Positions 57,482 through 64,000 of a DNA stretch of 64,000 bases are shown here, one piece after another. A model generated the notes under the pieces. That model searched no databases and was not told the origin of the DNA. It worked only from the letters and a program-made list of their open reading frames with translations. Each line of letters begins with the position of its first letter. Position 1 is the first letter of the stretch. The stretch is from Nocardioides iriomotensis (GTDB lineage Bacteria > Actinomycetota > Actinomycetes > Propionibacteriales > Nocardioidaceae): NCBI RefSeq assembly GCF_004168035.1, contig NZ_SDPU01000020.1, forward strand, positions 310,001-374,000. The letters are read 5' to 3'. The position numbers and the translations under genes are program-made.

Positions 57482-58327
57482 ATGTCCGCACCGAAAGCAC
57501 GCGCGGTGGTCCGCACCGCCACCGGAGGCCTGCTCCTCCGGCTGATCGGGCTGGCCGCGCTCGCGGCACTCTGGCTGGTCCTGTCGGCCACCCGCGCCGA
57601 TGCCGACGTGACGCTCCCGCCGCTGCCGGGCGACACGGTGTCGGACGTGGTCGACGCGGTGCCGGTGCCCGAGCCCGTCACCCCGGTGGTGGACCAGGCG
57701 GCCGCCGCTGTCGACGACACCGTGGAGACCGCGGTCGACGCCACCGTGGAGGCGACCGGCCAGGCGACCGGCCAGGCGGACGAGGCCGTGCGGACCGTCC
57801 GGGACGACGTCAACGACGTCAACGACGCCGTGGGCCGGACCGTCGCCCCCACCCCGACTTCCCCGGGTGCGCGCCCACCCGCGCCCGCACCCACAACACC
57901 GGTGGAGGACGCCGGATCCCCCGTCCTGCCAGGGGATCCGCGCTCCTCGCACGCTGCACGGCACCGGTCGGGCAGGCCCGTCGACCGCGGCGCGACGGGG
58001 GTTGCGCGCGCGGTCGACGGACCGGCTCCGGCCCGGGTCCACAGCACGCCGTGGGTCGCCAGGGGAGGTGTGGACGCCGCGACCGGCCCGGCGGACCGCC
58101 TGCAGGCTCCGCCGCTGCCCCTCCGCCTGCCACTCCCGCTGCAACCTGCGCCTCTCCGCGCGGCGAGCGCTCCGGCCGGGGCCCTCGGTCCGGGGCAGCA
58201 GCCGCTCGTCGTGGCCGCGCTCGCCGCCGCGCTCCTGCTCGTCGTCGGGTCGTCCGGCCGGGTCGCCGTACTTCGGCGGCGACGACCGCACCCGCTCACG
58301 CTCCGGCCCGCGACCTCGCCCGACTAG
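57482..58327 (+). CDS. Hypothetical exported protein, Pro-rich
   Basis: Protein of 281 residues. An N-terminal helix (LLLRLIGLAALAALWLVLSA) serves as signal or anchor, ending at RADA. The next part has Val/Asp repeats (VVDAVPVPEPVTPVV, DDTVETAVDATVEATGQ), then a long Pro/Arg-rich region and a C-terminal helix (PLVVAALAAALLLVVGSSG) with a basic tail, as in a wall-spanning protein. No family recognised. Confidence 0.65.
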   Translation: MSAPKARAVVRTATGGLLLRLIGLAALAALWLVLSATRADADVTLPPLPGDTVSDVVDAVPVPEPVTPVVDQAAAAVDDTVETAVDATVEATGQATGQADEAVRTVRDDVNDVNDAVGRTVAPTPTSPGARPPAPAPTTPVEDAGSPVLPGDPRSSHAARHRSGRPVDRGATGVARAVDGPAPARVHSTPWVARGGVDAATGPADRLQAPPLPLRLPLPLQPAPLRAASAPAGALGPGQQPLVVAALAAALLLVVGSSGRVAVLRRRRPHPLTLRPATSPD

Positions 58328-58504
58328 AGCCGGTCGCCACGCCGCCGCGCTGCTCGCGCACGAAGCCCAAGGGAGGTGCGCCGAGCACGCCGGTGGTGTG
58401 GGCGCGGGTCGCGGCCATCCCTCCGGCCGCGGCCCGGGGCACCGTCGCCGGCTCCTCTCCCTTCCCTTCCCAGGGAGTCGGCAAGCACCCACCGGTGCCC
58501 ACAC

Positions 58505-58546
58505 GACGGGTGGCGGGCCGCGTGCGGACCCGGCTCGCCACCCGTC
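58505..58546 (+). terminator. Hairpin in the gap before the RDD gene
   Basis: GACGGGTGGCGGGCCG pairs with 58531-58546 over 16 bp with one G-T pair and a 10-nt loop. The remainder of the 284-bp gap 58328-58611 shows no gene or motif. Confidence 0.5.
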
Positions 58547-58611
58547 ACCCTCAGTCCCTGGGGCGTGGCGGATGCCACTCCCGGCTGGGCGCGGCATGGA
58601 AGGATCGGGCC

Positions 58612-59370
58612 ATGACGCAGATCCCCGCCGGCTGGTACCCCGACCCCGACCCGGAAGCGCCCGAGCCGAAGGGGCAGCGCTACTGGGACGGCCAGCAGTG
58701 GACCGAGCACCTCCAGCCCGCACCGGGCAGCTACCCGCAGCCCACCCCGGGCGGCGCCACCGTTCCCTCCGGCGCGCCCGCTGGATATGCGTCGTACCCC
58801 GCCGCCGGCGGCTACGGAACCCAGGTGGCGGTGGCGACGACCCCCGACGGGCAGCCGCTCTCGGGCTGGTGGCGCCGAGCCGTCGCCTACGTCATCGACG
58901 TCGTCATCATCAACGTCCTGTCCTGGATCATCGCGTTCCCGGCGGCCCGCGACTACATCGACGCAGTGAACCGGATGACCGACGACATCCTGTCCGGCAA
59001 CCCCGACGGTTCCGGGGTGATGGTGGTGACCGAGGACATGGCCGGCCCGCTGATGACGATCGGCCTCGTCGCCCTCGTGGTGTCGCTGGTGTACACCGTC
59101 GTGTTCCTGCGGTGGAAGGCGGCGACCCCGGGCAAGCTCGCGCTCGGCCTCCGGGTGCGGCTCCGCGAGACGCCGGGTCAGCTGGCCTACGGGACGATCC
59201 TCGCCCGCTGGGCCGTGGAGAGCGTCAACCGCGTGGCCGGCTTCCTGCCCCTGATCGGCTTCCTCGGCTCGCTCTTCTGGCTGCTCGACCACCTGTGGCC
59301 GCTGTGGGACGCGAAGAAGCAGGCCATCCACGACAAGGTCGCGAAGACCAACGTCATCCGGGTGCGCTGA
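58612..59370 (+). CDS. DUF2510-RDD membrane protein
   Basis: Protein of 252 residues. The N-terminal DUF2510 (IPAGWYPDPDPEAPEPKGQR, YWDGQQWTEH) is followed by a Pro/Gly/Tyr linker and an RDD domain of three helices (WWRRAVAYVIDVVIINVLSW; ATPGKLALGLRVR; DAKKQAIHDKVAKT). Probably an ion or osmolyte carrier; unproven. Confidence 0.9.
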   Translation: MTQIPAGWYPDPDPEAPEPKGQRYWDGQQWTEHLQPAPGSYPQPTPGGATVPSGAPAGYASYPAAGGYGTQVAVATTPDGQPLSGWWRRAVAYVIDVVIINVLSWIIAFPAARDYIDAVNRMTDDILSGNPDGSGVMVVTEDMAGPLMTIGLVALVVSLVYTVVFLRWKAATPGKLALGLRVRLRETPGQLAYGTILARWAVESVNRVAGFLPLIGFLGSLFWLLDHLWPLWDAKKQAIHDKVAKTNVIRVR

Positions 59371-59394
59371 CGCCCCGGGCCCCAAGCAGTCCGG

Positions 59395-60153
59395 TCAGAG
59401 CACCTTCGACAGGAACGCCTGGGTGCGCTCGTGCTGCGGGTCGGCGAGCACCTTGCGCGGGTCGCCCTCCTCGACGATCACGCCGCCGTCCATGAAGACG
59501 AGCTTGTGCCCGACCTCGCGGGCGAAGCCCATCTCGTGGGTGACGACCATCATCGTCATGCCCTCGCTGGCCAGGTCGCGCATGACGTCGAGGACGTCGC
59601 CGACCAGCTCGGGGTCGAGCGCGCTGGTCGGCTCGTCGAACAGCATCATGTCCGGGCTCATCGACAGCGCCCGAGCGATCGCGACCCGCTGCTGCTGACC
59701 TCCGGAGAGGTGGGCGGGGTAGGCGTCCTCGCGGTCGGCGAGCCCGACCTTGGCGAGGTTGGTGCGGGCGACCTCGACCGCCTCGTCCTTGCTGCGGCGG
59801 CGGACCCGCTGCTGGGCGATCGTCAGGTTGCGCAGCACGGTCAGGTGCGGGAACAGGTTGAACTGCTGGAACACCATGCCGATCCGGCTGCGCACCTTGT
59901 CGACGTCGACGTCGGGGTCGGTGATCTCGACACCCTCCACGACGATCCGGCCAGAGGTCGGCTCCTCGAGCCGGTTGACGCAGCGCAGCAGCGTCGACTT
60001 GCCGGAGCCGGACGGTCCGACGACGCAGACGACCTGGCCCTGGTCGACGTGGAAGTCGATGCCCTTGAGCACCTCGTTGTCGCCGAAGTACTTGTGCAGG
60101 TCCTGCACGTCGATGGCGGCCGCGCTGCGGTCGATCGCGGGTTCGGTCATCAT
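59395..60153 (-). CDS. Polar amino-acid ABC transporter ATPase (GlnQ-like)
   Basis: ATPase of 252 residues: GPSGSGKST (Walker A), [15 protein letters not shown] (signature), [15 protein letters not shown] (Walker B), VVTHEMGF (H-loop). Matches GlnQ/GltL-type importers. The ATG overlaps the permease stop as ATGA. Downstream gene of a three-gene operon with 60150 and 60993. Confidence 0.94.
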   Translation of the reverse strand: MMTEPAIDRSAAAIDVQDLHKYFGDNEVLKGIDFHVDQGQVVCVVGPSGSGKSTLLRCVNRLEEPTSGRIVVEGVEITDPDVDVDKVRSRIGMVFQQFNLFPHLTVLRNLTIAQQRVRRRSKDEAVEVARTNLAKVGLADREDAYPAHLSGGQQQRVAIARALSMSPDMMLFDEPTSALDPELVGDVLDVMRDLASEGMTMMVVTHEMGFAREVGHKLVFMDGGVIVEEGDPRKVLADPQHERTQAFLSKVL

Positions 60154-60944
60154 CGGGCCCTCTCCGCGCGTGCTTCCATGCGTCGTACGACGATCGCCAG
60201 CGGCACCGTGATCACCAGGTACAGCAGGCCCACGACGACGAGGCCGGTCATGTTGTTCGTGGAGTTCATCGTCTCGCGGCCGAACTTCGTCAGCTCCTGT
60301 GCGCCCGCGGCGAGACCGACGACGTAGATCAGCGAGGAGTCCTTGGTCAGCAGGATGAGCTCGTTGGTCAGCGGCGGCAGGATGATCCGGAACGCCTGCG
60401 GGATCACGATCGACACCATCGCGCGGGTGTGCGACATGCCCAGCGAGCGCGCGGCCTCCATCTGGCCCTTCGGCACGGCCTGGATGCCGGCCCGGATCGT
60501 CTCGGCCATGTAGGCGCCGCCGACGAGGCCGAGAGCCAACGTGACCACGCCCAGCGTGCCGCCCGGCACCAGCCGGCCCGGGAAGGCCAGCGGGATGCCG
60601 AACGTCAGTGCGATGAAGACGACCAGGGCGGGCAGCCCGCGGAAGAGCTCGATGAAGCCGGTCGCCACCCACCGGTAGGGGCCGACCGACGACAGTCGCA
60701 TCAGCGCCAGCACGAGGCCCAGGACGAGGCCGAACGAGAAGCCGCACGCCGTGTAGATGATCGTGTTCTTCAGTGCCACCGTGAGGACGTCCGGGAACAT
60801 CTCCGCGATGACCTCGGTGTTCCAGAACGCGCGCTTCAGCTCCCCGAAGTCGACCGCGAGCAGGATCGCCACGACGAGGACGGCGAGGACGGCGTACTGG
60901 ATGCCCCGCGAGATCCGGGCACGCTTGCGTGGGCTCAGCGCCAC
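60150..60944 (-). CDS. Polar amino-acid ABC transporter permease
   Basis: Membrane protein of 264 residues in the HisM/GlnP family. [40 protein letters not shown] (EAA loop contacting the ATPase) and [18 protein letters not shown] are typical. GTG start. Follows the binding-protein gene by 48 bp. Confidence 0.93.
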   Translation of the reverse strand: MALSPRKRARISRGIQYAVLAVLVVAILLAVDFGELKRAFWNTEVIAEMFPDVLTVALKNTIIYTACGFSFGLVLGLVLALMRLSSVGPYRWVATGFIELFRGLPALVVFIALTFGIPLAFPGRLVPGGTLGVVTLALGLVGGAYMAETIRAGIQAVPKGQMEAARSLGMSHTRAMVSIVIPQAFRIILPPLTNELILLTKDSSLIYVVGLAAGAQELTKFGRETMNSTNNMTGLVVVGLLYLVITVPLAIVVRRMEARAERAR

Positions 60945-60992
60945 GGGCTCAGGCCTCTCTGGAGATCGGTCGGGTCACGGTGGAGCGGTCGG

Positions 60993-61790
60993 TCAGCTCG
61001 CCGGGGCGTCGCCGAACCACTTCTTGTAGATCTCGTCGTAGGTCCCGTCGGACTTCGCGTCGGCGATGACCTTGTTGGTGACCTCGAGCAGGCCGTCGTT
61101 GCCGTCCTTCTTCACCGCGAAGCCGTACTGCTCGCCGGTGTCGAACTCGGTCGCCACCGCGGTGTCCGGGTTCTCCTTGACGTAGTCGTAGAGCACGCCG
61201 TTGTCGTTGATGCCGGCGTCGATCTGGCCGGTCTTCACGGCGGCGCACAGCAGCGCGAGGTCTTCGAACGACCGGACCTCGACGTCGTCGGGGGCGTTGT
61301 CCTTGGCGTACTGCTCGCCGGTGGTGCCCTCCTGGACGCCGATCGTCTTGCCGGAGAGGTCCTCGAGCGAGCTGTAGCTGGCGTCGCTCTTGACCAGCAG
61401 CGCCTGGGTGGCGTCGAAGTAGGGGTCGGAGAAGTCGATGACGCGCTTGCGCTCGTCGGTGATCGTCATGCCGGCGGCGGCGATGTCGCACTTGCCGGTG
61501 TTGAGGGACTCGCCGGACTGGATGCCCTCGAACGGGGTGTCGAAGATCTCCTGCTCGAGGTCGAGCTTCTTGGCGACCAGGTCCATCATGTCGACGTCGA
61601 AGCCGACGGTCTCGCCGCCCTGCGGGAACTGGAAGGGCTTGTAGGGCAGGTGCGTGCAGACGGTGAGCGTGCCCTCCTTGATCACCTTGGCGCCACCCTC
61701 CACCTCGGTGGTCTCCGTGTCGGCGGCGCAAGAGGTGGCGGCGAGGGCGAGCGTGCAAGCGGCGGCGATGGCCCCGAGGCGTCGGTTCAT
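60993..61790 (-). CDS. Amino-acid ABC transporter substrate-binding lipoprotein
   Basis: Exported lipoprotein of 265 residues; lipobox LAATSC (Cys near 21). GTLTVCTHLPYKPFQFPQ, GFDVDMMDLVAKKLDLEQEI, DIAAAGMTITDERKRVIDFS and SGKTIGVQEGTTGEQYAKD are the conserved SBP family 3 blocks. Heads the operon; glutamine or glutamate-like ligand likely. Confidence 0.93.
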   Translation of the reverse strand: MNRRLGAIAAACTLALAATSCAADTETTEVEGGAKVIKEGTLTVCTHLPYKPFQFPQGGETVGFDVDMMDLVAKKLDLEQEIFDTPFEGIQSGESLNTGKCDIAAAGMTITDERKRVIDFSDPYFDATQALLVKSDASYSSLEDLSGKTIGVQEGTTGEQYAKDNAPDDVEVRSFEDLALLCAAVKTGQIDAGINDNGVLYDYVKENPDTAVATEFDTGEQYGFAVKKDGNDGLLEVTNKVIADAKSDGTYDEIYKKWFGDAPAS

Positions 61791-61843
61791 GTGCTGCACC
61801 CTGCCGCCACCCGGCCGTCGTGGCAAATCTCCACGGCGGCGGG

Positions 61844-62167
61844 TCAGCGAGGATCGTCGCCGTCAGTGCAGGGGTACGGCGGGCGGCCGACGCCGGCGAT
61901 CCGGTAGCGGCCCCAGGGGTCGACGTCGGAGAGCCGGCCCTCGGCCTCGCCACCCGGCGTGCGCAGCACGACCGTGGCGCCGGCCTGGCCCAGCGGGTCG
62001 ACCCGTTCGTCGTGCGCGATCCGGCCGTGCCAGTGGTAGTGCCCGTCGATCGGCTGGAACAGCCCGCGGACGGTCACCTGCACCGGGACGTCGCCGCCCT
62101 CGGTGACCAGGTGGGCGGGGCCGTCGTAGCCGCCGTCGGCATGGCCGGGGTGCTCGTGCTCGCTCAT
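61844..62167 (-). CDS. DUF4873 protein
   Basis: Protein of 107 residues. YDGPAHLVTEGGDVPVQVTV, FQPIDGHYHWHGRI and LSDVDPWGRYRIAGVGRPPY match DUF4873, which elsewhere occurs at the C-terminus of monooxygenases. Here it stands alone and is coupled to the TetR stop (ATGA), opposite a diiron oxygenase, so it may be an auxiliary of that enzyme. Confidence 0.8.
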   Translation of the reverse strand: MSEHEHPGHADGGYDGPAHLVTEGGDVPVQVTVRGLFQPIDGHYHWHGRIAHDERVDPLGQAGATVVLRTPGGEAEGRLSDVDPWGRYRIAGVGRPPYPCTDGDDPR

Positions 62168-62880
62168 GGCGTGCCTCCTCGCTCGTCGGCGCGGTCGGGG
62201 TCGTCGGGGTCGTCGGGGGCGGAGTCGGTGAGGTCGACGCCGTACTCCCGCGCCAGACCCTCGAACGCGTGCCACACGAACGCAGCGAGGTATCCGCGCA
62301 CGGCGGCGCGCGACATCGTGCGGCGGGTCAGCCACCACTCGCCGGTGCTGAGGCCGAGGCCGACCAGGCCGTGCGCCCACGGCTCGGCGCCGGCGGCGTC
62401 GACGCCGAGCTCGCGCAGGGTGTCGCCGAGCACCCGCGCCATCGCGGCGGCGATCGCGGCCTTGCCGTCGGCGAGCGGGTCGGCATCGCTCTCGACGCGG
62501 TGCGCGACGAGCAGCAGGAAGACGTTGGGGTGCTCCTCGATCGCGGCGAGGTAGGCCTCGCAGCCGAGGTCGACCCGCTCCCTCACCGTGCCCTCGGACA
62601 GCAGGGCGGGGAGCAGCCGCTCCATCACGACACCGGCGCCCCAGGTCCCGACGGCCGCGTGGAGGTCGGCCTTGTCGGCGAAGTAGCGGTAGAGGACCGG
62701 CTTGCTCACGCCCGCAGCTGCGGCGATCTCGCCGACACCCGCCTGCGGCCCGTGCGCGTCGATGGCGGCCACCGCGGCCAGCACCAGCTCGTCGCGGCGG
62801 GCCTCCCGGTGGGCGCTCCACCGGGTGCTGCGGCCGTCCCGGGGGTCGGAACCCTTGACCTTGCGCGTCACGAGGGGCAC
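62164..62880 (-). CDS. TetR family regulator
   Basis: Repressor of 238 residues. VGEIAAAAGVSKPVLYRYFA is the HTH recognition region. Acidic C-terminal tail (DSAPDDPDDPDRADERG). GTG start. A perfect palindrome lies upstream, 15 bp before its start, shared with the divergent diiron oxygenase. Confidence 0.92.
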   Translation of the reverse strand: MPLVTRKVKGSDPRDGRSTRWSAHREARRDELVLAAVAAIDAHGPQAGVGEIAAAAGVSKPVLYRYFADKADLHAAVGTWGAGVVMERLLPALLSEGTVRERVDLGCEAYLAAIEEHPNVFLLLVAHRVESDADPLADGKAAIAAAMARVLGDTLRELGVDAAGAEPWAHGLVGLGLSTGEWWLTRRTMSRAAVRGYLAAFVWHAFEGLAREYGVDLTDSAPDDPDDPDRADERGGTP

Positions 62881-62894
62881 CCTAGCCGATAACC

Positions 62895-62909
62895 GTTACT
62901 TCAAGTAAC
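62895..62909. promoter_or_regulatory. TetR operator upstream of diiron oxygenase
   Basis: GTTACTTCAAGTAAC, perfect 7-bp arms around one C, in a 48-bp divergent gap. AT-rich against a 70% GC background. Confidence 0.75.
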
Positions 62910-62928
62910 AGATAACTCGGGAGGTTCC

Positions 62929-63810
62929 ATGACCGACGTCGCGACCCGCTTGCTGGGCTCCTCCGCCCGCATGTCCTACGACCCCGAGATCGAGATCGAC
63001 TGGGACGCGCCGCTGGTCGACGGGCTGTGGTTCATGCAGCCGGAGCGGATGTCGCTCTACGGCACGCCCCTGTGGGACGCGCTGACCGAGGAGCAGCGGA
63101 TCGAGCTCTCCAAGCACGAGGTGTCGAGCATCGCCAGCGTCGGGCTGTGGTTCGAGCTGATCCTCATGCAGATGATGGCCCGCGAGCTCTACGACGCGGA
63201 CCACACCTCGGCCCGGACCCACTACGCGCTGACCGAGCTCGGCGACGAGTGCCGGCACTCGATCATGTTCGGGCGCGCGATCGCCGCCTGCGGCGTCCCG
63301 GCCTACGGCGCGACGCGGCACGTCCACCGGCTCGGACGCGGCTTCAAGGCGGTCGCGTCGGGCGTCTCGGCGTACGCCTCGATCCTCGTCGCGGAGGAGA
63401 TCCTCGACCGCTGGCAGCGCGAGCTGATGAAGGACGAGCGGGTCCAGCCGCTGATCAGGATGGTGTCGCGGGTGCACGTGCTCGAGGAGGCCCGGCACAT
63501 GACGTTCGCCCGCGAGGAGGTCGAGCGGGCGGTGCCGACCCTGTCGCGTCCGGCGCTGGCGCTGCACCGGACCCTCACGGCGCAGACGGGGTTCATGGTG
63601 GCGCGCACCCTGGTCAACCCGCGCGTGTACGCCGCCGTGGGGCTCGACCCGCGCGAGGCCCGGCGGCAGGCGCTGGGCAACCCCCACTACCAGGCCACGT
63701 TGGCGTGGATGGGCGAGCGGGTGCTGGCGTTCCTCGACGAGCAGGGGCTCGTCGGTCCGGCGCAGAAGCCGGTGTGGAAGCGTTCGCTGCTGATGCCGGC
63801 TGCCGCCTAG
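62929..63810 (+). CDS. AurF-like diiron oxygenase
   Basis: Protein of 293 residues. ELGDECRHSIMFGRA and HVLEEARHMTFAREE are the paired ExxH metal motifs and VAEEILDRWQ supplies another Glu: a non-heme diiron site as in AurF N-oxygenase. GGGAGG lies at 4 nt. It shares its operator with TetR; a substrate-inducible oxygenase is likely. Confidence 0.88.
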   Translation: MTDVATRLLGSSARMSYDPEIEIDWDAPLVDGLWFMQPERMSLYGTPLWDALTEEQRIELSKHEVSSIASVGLWFELILMQMMARELYDADHTSARTHYALTELGDECRHSIMFGRAIAACGVPAYGATRHVHRLGRGFKAVASGVSAYASILVAEEILDRWQRELMKDERVQPLIRMVSRVHVLEEARHMTFAREEVERAVPTLSRPALALHRTLTAQTGFMVARTLVNPRVYAAVGLDPREARRQALGNPHYQATLAWMGERVLAFLDEQGLVGPAQKPVWKRSLLMPAAA

Positions 63811-64000
63811 CGCCGCAGGTGGAAGGCCGGTCGACGCGTCACAGGGTCGAGCCGGACCTGCCAGGGTGTCGCGTGCAGCAGGGTGTGGTGGCCGCGGCAC
63901 AGGAGCACGAGGTTGTCGAGCGACGTGGAGCCGCCGTCGACCCAGTGCACGAGGTGGTGGGCGTCGCAGGCGAGCGGCAACCGGCGGCAGCCCGGGAACC
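63807..64000 (-). CDS. HNH endonuclease, 5' part outside window
   Basis: Only the last 63 codons are visible. FPGCRRLPLACDAHHLVHWV and DNLVLLCRGHHTLLH form the HNH core, as in the DUF222/13E12 repeat family of actinobacteria. Its TAG overlaps that of the diiron oxygenase. Confidence 0.85.
   Translation of the reverse strand, partial: FPGCRRLPLACDAHHLVHWVDGGSTSLDNLVLLCRGHHTLLHATPWQVRLDPVTRRPAFHLRR

Overview
This 64 kb window is chromosomal DNA of a high-GC actinobacterium. GC is roughly 70% throughout, GTG starts and 4-base start/stop overlaps are common, and the gene families (DUF1269, DUF6325, SHOCT, DUF3039, DUF3048, DUF2510-RDD, DUF3817, HdeD, large LuxR/MalT-type ATPase regulators) point to Nocardioidaceae, most likely Nocardioides or a close relative. 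That placement is inferred from gene content. I saw no rRNA, tRNA, CRISPR array, insertion sequence or prophage.

Region 1 (about 1-35 kb) looks like a stress or dormancy island. It holds envelope and membrane genes (MFS exporter, YihY, cardiolipin synthase, AI-2E permease, HdeD, YbhN-like flippase, RDD and DUF7144 proteins), four DUF1269 homologues plus one DUF6325 protein, two SHOCT proteins, a K+ channel, an MBL hydrolase, a DUF2252 protein, a holin-like/alkaline-phosphatase fusion and a large LuxR regulator. It also holds a seven-gene operon running P-type ATPase, ornithine carbamoyltransferase, carbamate kinase, arginine deiminase, a 48-residue membrane protein and two carriers. A 17-bp palindrome, TCACC-N7-GGTGA, lies in the intergenic spaces of this region: eight exact copies, one symmetric variant and three degenerate ones. 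In three cases it is centred 43-44 bp upstream of a start codon that has no Shine-Dalgarno sequence, the place expected for an activator site on a leaderless promoter. I infer one regulon, probably for energy or oxygen limitation because it contains the arginine deiminase pathway and a cation ATPase. This is the main candidate for an undescribed system.

Region 2 (about 35-38.4 kb) is a compact possible signalling unit: an XRE-TPR regulator of RRNPP-like architecture, a membrane PAS-EAL c-di-GMP phosphodiesterase, and a 45-residue secreted peptide ending in Trp-Cys-Cys. GTCAA boxes lie upstream of all three genes; the 15-mer GTCAAAWTGAGTCAA lies before the EAL and peptide genes, and a partial copy overlaps the regulator promoter. 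It resembles a Gram-positive peptide quorum-sensing cassette.

Region 3 (about 38.4-64 kb) is ordinary core and accessory gene content: GlsB, a SWEET-like transporter, HIT protein, methyltransferase, FabG-like SDR, DUF3048 lipoprotein, a TetR divergon with tandem operators, malic enzyme, YqgE, DUF3039, M43 protease, a DEAD/DEAH helicase, IclR, OsmC, an FAD monooxygenase, a second large LuxR ATPase regulator, an Lrp-HppD divergon, an RDD protein, a polar amino-acid ABC transporter operon, and a TetR-controlled AurF-type diiron oxygenase. A truncated HNH nuclease gene ends the window.

Every gap between genes is shorter than 300 bp. Start codons were chosen from Shine-Dalgarno position, overlap with the upstream gene and domain boundaries, and alternatives are given where they are credible.
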